Counted from the first letter of the stretch, positions 11,487 through 23,234 are shown. The stretch is DNA of 64,000 nt from Liolophura sinensis (GCF_032854445.1 NC_088304.1:22949704-23013703); one strand, 5' to 3'. Notes: generated from the sequence alone by a model not told the origin. A program made the numbers and translations.

Positions 11487-12013
11487 CTAACGCCGGCGTC
11501 TCTCCCCACTTTCCGCTGCCTCGGTAGTTTCCGCCGCCTCGGTAGCCTCGGTAGCCTCTGTTGCTTCGGTAGCTTCGGTTGTCTCTGCAGCTTCGGTCAC
11601 GGCTGCGAAAAGAAATCACGTGTCTTGTAGAATGATGCATGGTTACGCCAGTCGTCGACGTATTATTCAAATCGTTTCAACTCATATTGCGTAAAAATAT
11701 CAGTCTATTTTTGTATCTTTATCTTTTCAGGCATAAATATTCTGTGACTTATTGCAGAAATCCTAAAAATCACAAGGCTATCAGAGGACAAATACAGGTG
11801 TAATTAAGTTGTTTGACTACCAGTGCTATTATCTACAGTTTAATTTTTTACGATTCACAGAACATATTACTCACTTTCTGATTCTCTTTTGGCGATCTTG
11901 TGTCTGTTGACCAAAAACTGACTGGCTGCTTTCTTATCAAGTGTCATGGCTTCTGTGGATACGGTTACCAAGATAACAAGACAGGCGATGAGGACAATGG
12001 TGGACGACTTCAT
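11487..12013 (-). CDS. Family copy 3: secreted KR-processed Glu-x-x repeat peptide, 84 aa
   Basis: The coding exons (minus strand) are 12013-11875 and 11602-11487, joined by a phase-1 intron. Exon 1 ends at 12757. The protein has a signal peptide (residues 1-22, MKSSTIVLIACLVILV start), the DKKAASQFLVNRHKIAKR segment, and the longest triplet run seen: ten Glu-x-x units before GERRRR and TAG. Exon 2 ends GAATCAGAAA before GTGAGT, as in its paralogues. Intron 1 holds the 12262-12625 minisatellite. Another frame of exon 3 is open for 64 codons (Gly/Tyr/Arg-rich), but no splice signal I can see would select it. Function unknown. Confidence 0.85.
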
Positions 12014-12261
12014 GTTGACTGAAATGAAAACAAAAGGTTTAAGAGATTATGAATTACATACTGGCTTTATCTTGTTGTGATAGTTTTAGTCTTGTCTGCT
12101 AGTCTGTTAGTTTTAGAGAGAAAGAAAAGCTAGATGTCATCTATACTGCTCCCACTTAAATATTCATTGATAATAGATGGTTACTTTGCTTTAGGTTTAA
12201 GTTACAACATTATCTTGGTCACTTCACTGCGGTGTCTCTGGTGTCTCATAGGGAACCGTTC

Positions 12262-12625
12262 TTAACATGTCACAGTATTCTGATGCCGGTCCGGCCACAG
12301 TATGCTGATCCCGGTCCGATCACAGTATGCTGATCCCGGTCCGATCACAGTATTCTGATGCCGGTCCGGCCACAGTATGATGATCCCGGTCCGGCCACAG
12401 TATGCTGATGCCAGTCCGGCCACAGTATGCTGATCCCGGTCCGATCACAGTATGCTGATCCCGGTCCGATCACAGTATACTGATTCCGATCTGATTTAAG
12501 CATACTGATCCGGGTCGGATCACAGTATGATGATCTCGGTCCGATCACATTGCAGTGATTCCGTTCCGATCCCAGTATACTGACACCCGTTCCTCACAGT
12601 ATACTTATCCCGATCCGATCAGTGC
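12262..12625 (+). repeat. 24-25-bp minisatellite inside intron 1 of copy 3
   Basis: About 15 units of GATCCCGGTCCGATCACAGTATGCT, related to the array at 9950-10470 through the GATCACAGTAT core. Confidence 0.9.
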
Positions 12626-12837
12626 TTGCCTCTTCCTTTTAAAAAATCTCGTACTTAAAGTAAAATCCAGCTTCACGAGGGAGACTTATACAAATACGCC
12701 TTTAAGTTCAAAGACATCAGAATGGAAAAATAAAATTCAGAGGGTAATATACTCACTCGGAACTTTGGGATCCTCGGATTTCTTGAAGTGGGATTTGAAC
12801 TGAGGCGTTTTGTTCTGATTAAGTGTTAAACATTGAC

Positions 12838-12896
12838 CGTATTTATACAAATTTAATTCGCCTGAAGGTATGACGTGCCTGATTTCCATCGACCAG
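12838..12896 (-). promoter_or_regulatory. Promoter of family copy 3
   Basis: The minus strand reads TTTGTATAAATACGG (TATA at 12847-12841), preceded by ACCTTCAGGCGAA. The AGGTCA site is changed to AGGCACGTCA. Confidence 0.7.
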
Positions 12897-13559
12897 TAAG
12901 TGTAGGTCTCCTGTTTAAAATTGATGTTACATGTTTATTTCGAGAAAGATTATTTGACAAGAACTCTGACGATATCCGGAAGTCTTATTTTAGACCATGA
13001 GAAAACTGGTTTTAGTGTGATCGAATATAATCGCACATTTTAGTGCTATTCAGGAAATGGCCTATCTGCGCATGTCAAAATCATTCTATCCAACATAATA
13101 CAATCAGAAAACATTTTACATGAATCGACCGTTATTTGAGCTTCATGTTTACTGAGTATGGTTTTTAGGCCTATGAAATGAATAGACGTTCAGTTTTATT
13201 CCATGCATTCCTTATTTTCTCTTTGAACTTATTTTGCCCCATGGCTACAAAGGAGCATGTGCGACTTGTAAATGGACTTCTACATGGGGTCTGGAAGTTC
13301 AATTCTCAACACTGATTGCACATTTTAAGGCTCAACATGAGTTGTACGAATTAAATGTCTAAAACAACTCAAGGATCTCGTTTGTTATGATATATATAAG
13401 TGGTAGAATGAAAATTCAGTGCGGCTAAATATAGGTACGTGGTGTACACGTCGTCAGTGGTTCCACGTGTTATGATTCTAAAGCGGTTACGTCATACATA
13501 TTTACGTATGCTTGCGTTGTACGCCGTCCTTAACATTTATTCATTAGGTGTTTGTACGA
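12897..13559. other. Gene-free stretch upstream of copy 3
   Basis: No gene or repeat recognised beyond promoter-proximal family homology (AAATC...CCGGAAGTCTTATTTTAGACC). Confidence 0.5.
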
Positions 13560-13740
13560 ACACTGTACTGATTTCTTGTGACACGGCGAGTCCACAAAGC
13601 CAAAGTGCTGATGCCAGCAAAACATCATGCCGAAGATACCAGACATGACGCCTCACCCTGTCACATTCTACTTACACCGGGCCAACCCGTCCTGTTCCCT
13701 TGCACTAACCCAACCCGTGTTTGATCTCAGGTCTCCCGAC
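13560..13740 (+). repeat. Dispersed repeat family C
   Basis: ATGCCGAAGATACCAGACAT, with neighbouring GTCACATT and CAGTCCTGTT-like pieces, recurs at 34380-34480. The start of the long open frame across the next array lies in this repeat. Confidence 0.6.
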
Positions 13741-13774
13741 TTCGAAGTGTTCGGTCGGAGACGCTCGTGTGACA

Positions 13775-14925
13775 TTCACCTCAGTGTTCATGGTCTTTGT
13801 TATTTTGACAGTCACCGCAGTGTTTGTGGTGTTTGTGGTGTTTGTTATTTTGACAGTCACACCAGTGTTCATGGTGTTTGTTATTTTGACAGCCACCGCA
13901 GTGTTTGTGGTATTTGTTATTTTTACATTCACCCCAGTGTTCATGTTCTTTGTTATTTTGACAGTCACACCAGTGTTCATGGTGTTTGTTATTTTGACAG
14001 CCACACCAGTGTTCAAGGTGTTTGTTATTTTGACAGTCACCCCATTGTCCATGTTATTTGTTATTTTGACATTCACACCAGTGTTCATGGTGTTTGTTAT
14101 TTTGACAGTCACCCCAGTGTTCATGGTATTTGTTATTTTGACAGTCACACCAGTGTTTGTGGTATTTGTTATTTTGACAGTCACCCCAGTGTTCATGGTG
14201 TTTGTTATTTTGACAGCCACACCAGTGTTCAAGGTGTTTGTTATTTTGACAGTCACCCCATTGTCCATGTTATTTGTTATTTTGACATTCACACCAGTGT
14301 TCATGGTGTTTGTTATTTTGACAGTCACCCCAGTGTTCATGGTATTTGTTATTTTGACAGTCACACCAGTGTTTGTGGTATTTGTTATTTTGACAGTCAC
14401 CCCAGTGTTCATGGTCTTTGTTATTTTGACAGTCACGCCAGTGTTCATGGTATTTGTTATTTTGACATTCACACCAGTGTTCATGGTGTTTGTTATTTTG
14501 ACAGTCACACCAGTGTTTGTGGTATTTGTTATTTTGACAGTCACCCCAGTGTTCATGGTCTTTGTTATTTTGACAGTCACGCCAGTGTTCATGGTATTTG
14601 TTATTCTGACATTCACACCAGTGTTCATGGTGTTTGTTATTTTGACAGTCACCCCAGTGTTCATGGTATTTGTTATTTTGACATTCACACCAGTGTTTGT
14701 GGTATTTGTTATTTTGACAGTAACTTCAGTGTTCATGGTATTTGTTATTTGGGCAGTCATCCCAGTGTTCATAGTATTTGTTATTTTGACAGTCACCGCA
14801 GTGTTTGTGGTATTTGTTATTTTGACATTCACCCCAGTGTTCATGCTATTTGTTATTTTGACAGTCGCCCCAGTGTTGATGGCATTTGTTATTTTGACAG
14901 TCGTCTCTGTGTTAACAATATTTGT
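13775..14925 (+). repeat. 36-bp satellite array, open in several frames on both strands
   Basis: About 31 units of TTTGTTATTTTGACAGTCAC plus CCCAGTGTTCATGGTG. Because 36 is a multiple of three and the unit has no stop, frames of 475 and 410 codons (+) and 379 codons (-) appear. Each is a 12-residue repeat (CYFDSHTSVHGV in one frame). There is no signal peptide or promoter, and the composition gives no reason to prefer any frame. I treat it as satellite DNA. Confidence 0.9.
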
Positions 14926-15194
14926 TTACATCATTTGGTTACAAAATTCGTGAAAGGACTTGTTTCAGAAGAACCCAACGTTACCCCGATATGCGTCAAC
15001 ATAGGGCATGTAAAACGTAGTCCTCAATCATTTGAGTTATCTCATGCTAATTAAATTGATGAGATTTTTTATTCAAGCTGGCACCTTTCTTAACATTAAT
15101 TACTGGACAGAGAATTTGTTTTTGAAATAATTTTGATATACGGGCTGGGATACTCGTTGTCTCGCGAAGCTTTCTTAAAATATCCCACAGAAGG

Positions 15195-15441
15195 CCCTGT
15201 TGTAGCTGATGTCATCAGTGTGCCTCGTTTTCGACTTCTCAGAGATCAAAACATCTCAGCTTAGGCAGAAGGTACATTTCTGTTTCAAGATAGGCTCACC
15301 CTGAGACATTTATACAAATATGGCCGACTCTGACATATTTCCTTGTCTTATGTGAAATATTCGTAGGACAAAACCCCAGTGGAGTAATTAAATACCAAGA
15401 ATATCAAACTCCAGCTGATTTGGTCAGATGCATATTTTATT
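15195..15441 (-). repeat. 3' flank shared with copy 3, with poly(A) signal of copy 4
   Basis: GTCATCAGTGTGCCTCGTTT and TTAGGCAGAAGGTACATTTC match 11110-11180. AATAAA (minus strand) is at 15441-15436. Confidence 0.7.
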
Positions 15442-15585
15442 AGGTAAATTATTGTCTTCAAATGGAAAACACATTTTGTAGATTGTCCATATATACAGGC
15501 AAATATATCATGACGTCATATCACAGAAGAAAAGGTCGTATAAGGTCGTATTTTAGGAGCGTCAAGGTAGACATTTAAATATTTC

Positions 15586-16080
15586 TTAACGTCGGCGTCT
15601 CTCGCCACTTTCCGCTGCTTCGGTAGTTTCCGCTGCCTCGGTGGCCTCCGTCGCTTCGGCAGCTTCTGTCGTCTCTGCAGCTTCGGTGGCAGCTGGAACA
15701 CAAATCACGTGGCATGTAGAGCGTTGCATGGTGCGTGAGTCGTTGATATTTTGTTTAAATTGAGCTTAAACTTATATTTTGTAAAAATGTAAGTATATTT
15801 TTGTACTTTCGTGTTTTACATGATTAATAATCTGTTAGGCATTGTAGAATTTTAAAAATTTAGAACCATCAGAAAAGATATACATGTATACTACCCATTT
15901 TCGATTATTAGCCTCTACAGTTTAATATTTAAACTACTCACTTTCCGATTCTCTTTTGGCGATCTTGTGTCTGTTGACGAAAAACTGACTGGCTGCTTTT
16001 TTGTCAAGTGTCATGGCTTCTATTGACACAGTTACCATGACAACCAGGCAGGCGATGAGGACGATGGTGGAAGTCTTCAT
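15586..16080 (-). CDS. Family copy 4: secreted KR-processed Glu-x-x repeat peptide, 81 aa
   Basis: The coding exons are 16080-15942 and 15692-15586 (minus strand); exon 1 ends at 16599 with a GTTAGT donor. The signal peptide has VVMVTVSIEA where most copies have VVLVTVSTEA, a change shared only with copy 12. The basic segment reads QFFVNRHKIAKR, with one Leu to Phe change. It has nine Glu-x-x triplets, then SGERRRR and TAA. The end of intron 2 (ATACATGTATACTACC...) is also close to copy 12, so these two share recent ancestry or exchange in that part. Confidence 0.85.
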
Positions 16081-16690
16081 GGTTACTGAAGTGACAACAT
16101 AAGGTTAAATGTAATTAAGATGTTGTCAGTTACATATTGGCTTATTTTGCTCCAGTTTAATTTGGACTTTATATACTTAAGGCGTTTCTCACTCGAAATC
16201 ATTTGAACTATTGCATCAAACGTTTTCTTTACCCCCACGCAATAGCCGTCGAGGTAAAAATATACTTTCGAGAGAAAGCGAAGCCAGATGTCAGTTTTCC
16301 TCCTCTCATTTTAAAATGCATTGGTAGTAGAATACTTCTTTGTTTTCCTGGAGATTTAATTTACAAGATTATTTCCGTCAATAAGTTTCCACATAGTTGG
16401 CCAGTGTTCTTTATCTCCAATTATGTTGACAGGCCCGACCAACCCAAACATAGATCCAGACCCTATCAATTCTTGACCTTTCCCTTTCAAAAAATACTGG
16501 AAACTAAGTTAGAATCCGACTATACGACGGTTGCTGATATAAATACACATTCAAGGATATAACGTGGGAAAAAATAAGTAAAAAATGAACATACTAACTT
16601 GTAAATTTGGGATCCTGAAGTCAGTTTCTTCAAATGAGACTTCTTGATCTGACGAGGTGTTGTTTTCTGATTTCATAGTCAAACATTGAC

Positions 16691-16745
16691 CGTATTTATA
16701 CAAAGTTCCCCCATCTAAAGGTATAACCTGACTCAATTTTAATCA
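16691..16745 (-). promoter_or_regulatory. Promoter of family copy 4
   Basis: The minus-strand TATA (TATAAATACGG) is at 16700-16693. Upstream, GTCAGGTTATACCTTTAG is shorter than in other copies, and the GGCGAGAGAA element is replaced by GATGGGGGAA. Confidence 0.65.
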
Positions 16746-16749
16746 GCTA

Positions 16750-17610
16750 AAAATGTTGGCCTACATTTTCACGCTTATTTCGAGAAAGTTAAAACTGGTA
16801 AGAACGATATCCCCAGGAAAGCGGATGTCTGATTTTAGACCAGGGGGCGACTGATTTTAGTGTCCCGCAATGAATCCTCCCGGTCTTCAAAGTGCATTTC
16901 CCGCCTTTGCAGTAAAATTGTAAATTTTCGTTCGTCAAAGCCATTTTATCAGTCATAATGTATTCCCGAAGCATTAACATGATGGGTGCCATCGATTCGT
17001 GTTTATTTTCATTTTTTTCTTTATTTGCTTTTTTTGCTGACTTAAGCGGTTTTAGGCCGATGAAACAAATAGGTGTCCTCTTTATCCCGGGCGTAATTGA
17101 TCATCTTTAGTTGTGCTCCATGGCTAAACAGGACGCATGCGAGGCTTTTAAGAGAACTGGCACATGGGATCAGGAGTTTATTTCCTGCCCTTGATTGTAA
17201 ATATTTATTTTTCCCTACCATTTATTTCATTGGTGTTTTTCGCCATCGTTAAGAATGTTTCCCTTACACGACTTATAAGCATTATCTTGGTAGAAAATCA
17301 GGCAGGGCCGTGGTGAAACCCAGGACTATCCGCTAGCTACTGACAGACCTTCCAACTTAATTGACAATTTAATTTGTTTAACATAACTTCTAGAGAAAAT
17401 GGTTAAACCACACAAGAATAGATTAATTTTGAGACATTATAAATGTGCATGCATCGATGATAAATATATGTTGATGTCACGGGATTATTATTGGCACAGT
17501 AGAATGCAATGTGCATATCTTACGTCACTTGTGGAAAAATTCGTCAGCAATTTGCTAAAAGTTGGAGGTTTATTTCGAGCACTCGCCCAACAATTGTGGC
17601 ATTTGCTTAA
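16750..17610. other. Gene-free stretch
   Basis: The first 100 bases are family upstream homology (GATATCC...GTCTGATTTTAGACC). I recognise nothing in the rest. Confidence 0.5.
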
Positions 17611-17611
17611 A

Positions 17612-18482
17612 GTGACAATTGCCCAACGACTATGGTATTTGTTTCACCAATAATCATTCGAGTGTTTATGGTATTTGTTCACACTGACAATTGTCCCAGT
17701 GTTTATGGTATTTGTTCACACTGACAATCGTCCCAGTGTTAATGGTATTTGTTCACACTGACAATTGTCCCAATGTTTATGGTATTTGTTTACACTAACA
17801 ATTGTCACAGTGTTTATGGTATTTGTTCACACTGACAATCGTCACAGTGTTTATGGTATTTGTTCACACTGACAATTGTCACAGTGTTTATGGTATTTGT
17901 TCACACTGACAATTGTCACAGTGTTTATGGTATTTGTTCACACTGACAATCGTCCCAATGTTAATGGTATTTGTTCACACTGACAATTGTCACAGTGTTT
18001 ATGGTATTTGTTCACACTGACAATCGTCCCAGTGTTTATGGTATTTGTTCACACTGACAATTGTCCCAATGTTTATGGTATTTGTTCACACTGACAATTG
18101 TCACAGTGTTTATGGTATTTGTTCACACTGACAATTGTCACAGTGTTTATGGTATTTGTTCACACTGACAATTGTCACAGTGTTTATGGTATTTGTTCAC
18201 ACTGACAATTGTCACAGTGTTTATGGTATTTGTTCACACTGACAATCGTCCCAATGTTAATGGTATTTGTTCACACTGACAATTGTCCCAGTGTTTATGG
18301 TATTCGTTTACACCGGCAATCGCCCCACGGTTTTTGGTATTTGTTTACACTGACAGTCGCCCCAGTGTCTATGTTTTTTGTTTACACGGACAATCGTCCC
18401 AGAGTTTTTGGTATTTGTTCACACTGTCAATCGACCCAATGTTTATGGTATTTCTTTACATTGACAATCGTCCCACAAATAC
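17612..18482 (+). repeat. 37-bp satellite array related to the 36-bp array
   Basis: About 23 units of TTATGGTATTTGTTCACACT plus GACAATTGTCCCAGTGT. It shares ATGGTATTTGTT, GACA and CCCAGTGT with the 36-bp unit at 13775-14925. The extra base shifts the frame at each unit, so no long open frame forms. The two arrays flank copy 4. Confidence 0.9.
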
Positions 18483-18489
18483 CAAAGGC

Positions 18490-19610
18490 AACTTTATTCA
18501 ATGATTGAAGATAGGAAGCGGTTTTCATACTACGTCCATATCAAAAGTTTCAGTACCAAAAATGTAGAGATTTATTGATGTATTTCACTGGTGTTTTTAA
18601 CTGTATCCAAGAAAGTTTTCCTTTGGTGAAAGTAATAATCACTATGTTTATTTCACAATGTGTATTCACAACGTTAGTCCTGTGTGTCGGTAGAGTAAAC
18701 ATTCTCAATGTGTGTAGTTTCTCCACAATATTGTATTTCTATACGGGTCAAACGATTGTGTTTTGATGAAACCACATATATAGGCTATATACAAGTATGT
18801 GCGAGTGCGAACGATTTCATTTCAAGTAGCGGTCCCCCTCCCTTCCCGTCACTTGAAGGACAGTGTGACCTAACGCCAGATACGGGTCAACTTATTCTCA
18901 GGTGTGAAGATTACACGTCAAGGTGTGATACAACTAACCGGAAATGCCCCGGGGGTGTATACGGACTGAGTAAGACAATTCACGTCATAATGGGGTGGGT
19001 AAGGGGCAGATGTAAAGGTAAGGTACATGTATTTGTGTCAAATATAGATCTGTAGAGGTGACAAACCGTGTGTGATTTAAAGTGAAGTAGTTAAGTGTTG
19101 TGTCTTACAGTAAAACACTAGTAATTTCCTTGATTATCTCCCCAGCTAATCACATGACTGTGATAAGATGGAAAACAATCATGGATTTTTTTGTGAATTA
19201 CAGGAAGCAAAGTGTTTTTTTAATTAATTATTTACCGTGGCCTACTCCACCACAGTTTATACAATAGCTAGATTAACGGGTGAAAAAAAAGGTATACAAT
19301 TACAGGTGTGTTACTGTAGTCACATTTTGACTTTCTGACAGCACACTGAGTTTTGTTAAAACCTCTTTCAAATACTATATTTCGCTGATTCAAAAGGACT
19401 GTTCACTTGTTCATGTACAGGGATAAAAATACGGATGTTAAAGCTGCACAAAGTTGGTGACAAATCAAATGAACTGTGATGTGAAATACAATAAAACACC
19501 TATGACTTCACATTTGAAGTCATAATACTGATTAAAAAAATACTGAAGACCACCTTTACAACTAACTTTTCCTACCATCTCATCTGACCTGTATGTAATG
19601 TTTATGTTTT
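18490..19610. other. Mostly featureless; one Cys-containing open frame
   Basis: No gene is established. A plus-strand open frame at 18708-19055 contains four regularly spaced cysteines between about 18860 and 18950, followed by a possible donor (CTGAGTAAG) near 18968. I cannot link it to any other exon. Confidence 0.3.
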
Positions 19611-19629
19611 CTTCAACTTCAACTGACCT

Positions 19630-19910
19630 TCCCGGATAGCACAGTTGGTAGAGCGTCCGCTTCGGGAGCGGTAGATCCAGTCGAGTTGTGACGTCCTCGC
19701 TTGGCGTTCAGCATGATTTAGTATAATGGCTCGGGGCGGCTTACTTGCCTTCGGTTGAAGGTGAGTAAGTGAAGCAGCACTAGATAAAAGAGCGGTGGAA
19801 ATCCTGGAACAAGGAGGTACATTACATACGGGTAAGGATTCCTTCGTCGTCACATGACTGAAAAATTGTTGAGCACGACGTTAAACCCCAATCACTCACA
19901 CACTCCAACT
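19630..19910 (+). mobile_element. SINE family B with tRNA-Pro-like head
   Basis: The head reads ATAGCACAGTTGGTAGAGCG (A box), then an anticodon-like stem-loop TCCGC-TTCGGGA-GCGGT whose loop centre CGG would be proline. The body follows (GCTTGGCGTTCAGCATGA, ATGACTGAAAAATTGTTGAG), then the TTAAACCCCAATCACTCACA tail. About 25 bases are missing after the head. The flanking repeats are imperfect. Confidence 0.85.
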
Positions 19911-20019
19911 TTAAGTGAAATCAGGCATACTTAGCCTTATACTTCAAATGATTTCATTACAGCGGTAACAGAGAGACAAGCTGATGTTATGTCTTGATTG
20001 CGACAGATTGATGACTCGG

Positions 20020-20215
20020 TAGATTAGACTGCATGTGACTTCCGGCAGCTTATCTTTGCATAACTAATAAAATGGTGTGAGTTCGAATCCAGCTGGTATA
20101 GATCGACACAAACTTTCACCTGTTTAATTCACCTTACACCTGACTCTAGTCCCACAAGTGAAATATCTACAAGTATAAAGCACTTGTAGCAAAAAGAAAT
20201 CAAAGAAAATTCAGC
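20020..20215 (+). mobile_element. SINE-like module D (downstream of a lost copy)
   Basis: GTGAGTTCGAATCCAGCTGG (B-box-like) is followed by AAGTGAAATATCTACAAGTATAAAGCAC and AAATCAAAGAAAA. The same module sits next to the poly(A) side of copies 6, 7, 8, 9, 10 and 12. Confidence 0.65.
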
Positions 20216-20392
20216 TGAGATAAAATAGGTGATATATACATTCTATTTGGTAAGATGTGTAGTTAAAAAATACATTGGTGGATATACAAGTGAGACAATA
20301 ATGGAATTTGACACACAAGTGCAGTAACAAATCACGTCGTTTGACAGAACCAAGCATTTTAAATATTTCTTAACGTCGGCGTCTCTCGCCTT
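20216..20392 (-). pseudogene. 3' stub of a family copy
   Basis: Only the 3' UTR and the last codons survive. On the minus strand, GGCGAGAGACGCCGACGTTA at about 20390-20371 encodes GERRRR and a stop, followed by the usual 3' UTR (AAATATTTAAA). The homology stops abruptly at about 20391 in unrelated sequence, and no other exons remain before copy 5's 3' flank. Confidence 0.75.
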
Positions 20393-20704
20393 ATATATTA
20401 ATATGGAACTTGTAGTGAGAGCATGGCGAAGAAATCTCAGAGGTACTTTATGCTTGGCCCATGAAACATATGTGAAATATAGTTAGTATAAAACACCAAT
20501 GGCATATAAAATATAAAAGAAAAAACCAGTTGAAGTAAATTTGGTAAAATATACGATTTATTTTGTATGTATTACGCATGCATTTCAATACAAATGATAA
20601 AGGAACAATAATGGAAAATGGATACAAATTTCCTGGTATGATACAATGTAATCTGTTACATCCAAAAACGTTATGTGTTTGGAATTAAAGGTATTAAAAT
20701 GTTT

Positions 20705-21171
20705 TTAACGTCGGCGTCTCTCGCCACTTTCAGCCGCCTCGGCAGTTTCCGCCGCCTCGGTAGCTTCTGTTGCCTCGGTGGCTTCCATCGTTTCAGCAGC
20801 TTCTGTGGTGGCTGTGAATAGAAATCACGTGACATGTAGAATGGCACGATATTTGTCAACATTTTGCGGAAAAAAAAGAAATTTTGGAATAAAGCTACCT
20901 TCATTATTTTTTTACTTTTTCCCGGAATTTCTAGCCTGTGACGCCCAGTTGAATTTATCAAACAGCAAACTGTTCTTTTAGAAAAAGAAAACGATTAATC
21001 CTTGCGCTTTACAGAGAACCAAAAAAACTCACTTTCTGATTCTCTTTTGGCGACCTTGTGTCTGTTGACCAAAAACTGATTGGCTGCTTTCTTGTCAAGT
21101 GTCATGGCTTCCGTGGATACGGTAACCAAGACAACCAGACAGGCGATGAGGACAATGGTGGAAGTCTTCAT
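20705..21171 (-). CDS. Family copy 5: secreted KR-processed Glu-x-x repeat peptide, 81 aa
   Basis: The coding exons are 21171-21033 and 20811-20705; exon 1 ends at 21752 (GTAAGT donor). The signal peptide is like copy 2. The basic segment is AANQFLVNRHKVAKR, with Ser31 to Asn and Ile40 to Val. Nine triplets include one ETM, then SGERRRR and TAA. The minus-strand poly(A) signal AATAAA is at 20562-20557. Intron 2 is the shortest in the cluster (221 bp). A SINE A copy sits in intron 1. Confidence 0.85.
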
Positions 21172-21501
21172 GGTGACTGAAATGGGAGCAAAAATTGTTG
21201 GATGTTAAAAATTGATGAATTATATTATGCTCGAGCTCCCTGTATTTAAGTGAATGCGACAGTGTATGTCCTGGAATCCGTGTTTCTAGTGCTATGACTA
21301 GAACATATATAGGCCTAACTCCACCGAACGTTTAAGTTATCACAAGAAACAGCTGTAAAGACAGAACAAGACGTGTCGCTACTCACTATATGTGTAACTT
21401 AAAACATTATTTATTTTGGTATACGGCTGCGGATTGATATATTGTCAAATTACTAGTCAGGACTGTTATGCCTTCACGACACCACGTCTTTTCATATTGG
21501 A

Positions 21502-21646
21502 TTTATTTATTTATTTATTTATTGGTGTTTTACGCCGTACTCAAGAATATTTCACTTATACGACGCCGGCCAGCATTATGGTGGGAGGAAACCGGGCAGA
21601 GCCCGGGGGAAACCTACGACCACAGACCTTCCCATTTACGACCGTA
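21502..21646 (-). mobile_element. 5'-truncated SINE A in intron 1 of copy 5
   Basis: A minus-strand insertion with tail TTTATTTATTTATTTATTTA. The target-site duplication TTCATATTGGA is at 21491-21501 and 21647-21657. Confidence 0.9.
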
Positions 21647-21838
21647 TTCATATTGGAGATGATACAGAAAGCTGTGGTACTGAGTGGTCCAGTAAAAGCT
21701 ACATTGAAGACGTAACAATGGAGAAATAAAAACGAAAGACTATATACTTACTTGAGTTAGAGATCCTGAAGTTTCTTGCACTGTGATTTCTTGATATGAC
21801 AAGGAGTTGCTTTCTGATTAGACTATAAAACATGAGTC

Positions 21839-21896
21839 GTATTTATACAAATTTCTCTCGCCTAAAGGTGTGACATGACCTGACTGGTTTCGATCG
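21839..21896 (-). promoter_or_regulatory. Promoter of family copy 5
   Basis: Minus-strand TATA at 21847-21841. Upstream are the complete AGGTCATGTCACACC and GGCGAGAGAAA elements. Confidence 0.75.
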
Positions 21897-21959
21897 ACAA
21901 TATCGATTTCTTTCGAGATAATTTATTCGACAATAACAGATACAAAATCTGTGGTATAG

Positions 21960-22330
21960 CAGAAGTCTCATTTTAGACCAGGAGAAAATTTGGTTTTAAT
22001 TTGACCCAAAGGGATCAATATGAAAAATGTTATATAGCACAAAGAGTAAGATTAGAGCAGCTACGACAGTGTTATAGTTGGAAAATGGCCAGAAGAAATC
22101 GGTGAAGTACGATTTCTGTCTTGTCAATTTAGGACAGTTACTGTTTTCTTCTAACTGTTCATGTAAACGCTTAAATCGTAGCAACTGATACAGTCCGTAC
22201 AGGATCTTGGTTTGTGCAAAATCATTCAGGTAAAAAAATAACATGATGTTACCTGAAATTTATAAATGAATGGCCTAGATTTATTTAACTTACTGTGTTG
22301 TCACTGCATTTAATGAACAATAACAATATA
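21960..22330 (-). repeat. Distal upstream module of copy 5
   Basis: TTCTAACTGTTCATGTAAAC, GCAGCTACGACAGTGTTATAG and CATTTAATGAACAATAACA match upstream regions of copies 8 (31960-32260) and 10 (41465-41610). The duplicated unit therefore extends well upstream of the promoter. Confidence 0.65.
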
Positions 22331-22917
22331 GTGATACTTGCGTGATGAAGGCATGATCAAAAACTCCCAGGATGGCGGTCATTTTTTTGAGTGGAGAAAA
22401 TTTTGAGTGCCCCGGAGTTCCTCCAGAGTGCCCCAGTGAGCCCCGGACTGCCCCAGATGGCGTTACCAGGTATAAAAGTATCCTCGTTCTATTCGCCAGC
22501 TTCTGCTGATTTGTCCCTCCGTAAAACGAAGAGGGTTCTTTGAGCACATTTATTGTTAAATATAAAACCATAATCTATTCGTAAAGAACCATTCTAACTC
22601 TCTATAGAAGTTTGCACATGACATATATTTGAAAAAAGGTAAACTTGAGTTTAAATGTTAATGGATTTGTTTATGCAATATTTCACACATCAAGTGACAC
22701 CGTTTGTGATGTTTAATGGCTTCGACCGGACAGTTCCCTAAGGAATCAGTTGAATAGCTAAAGGTACACGGCATACCAAATAGAGTAAGACCGATTCGGA
22801 AGACTGGATTCGAACACACTACTACACGAGGCATTTGACCGAGTTCAGAAAGTCGAGATCATCAAGCACACAATCCGCCACATCAGCTTTAATTTTGGGT
22901 TACTTAGTGATAAACTT

Positions 22918-22918
<1 letters not shown>

Positions 22919-22962
<44 letters not shown>
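22919..22962. repeat. (AT)n microsatellite
   Basis: About 21 AT dinucleotides. The surrounding 22340-23230 holds no recognised feature. Confidence 0.95.
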
Positions 22963-22969
<7 letters not shown>

Positions 22970-23234
22970 ATCAACAAGCGGTAGTTTAATGAGCTGGATG
23001 ACAACATTCTTAGTTGATTTAACGCGTAATTCATATATAATTTAGGCATAATTTTACGTACTAAGGTAAGGACTAAAAATTGCCAAATTTAGACAAAGTT
23101 AATTTTTTACTTCAAAAAAAAACGGTCGGCTTTGGAACAAAAAGTTCAGTCACTACGTCTATTATGCCAACTGGAACACAGCTGATAACATACATCAAGC
23201 GACAACCATTAAATATCTATTTGTATTCACATGC

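Noticed and set aside
13627-15054. 475-codon open frame (+), with overlapping 410-codon (+) and 379-codon (-) frames
   Set aside because: All lie across a 36-bp satellite. Openness follows from unit length and lack of stops, and several frames on both strands are equally open.
22919-22962. Possible origin or regulatory AT element
   Set aside because: Plain AT microsatellite with no further structure.
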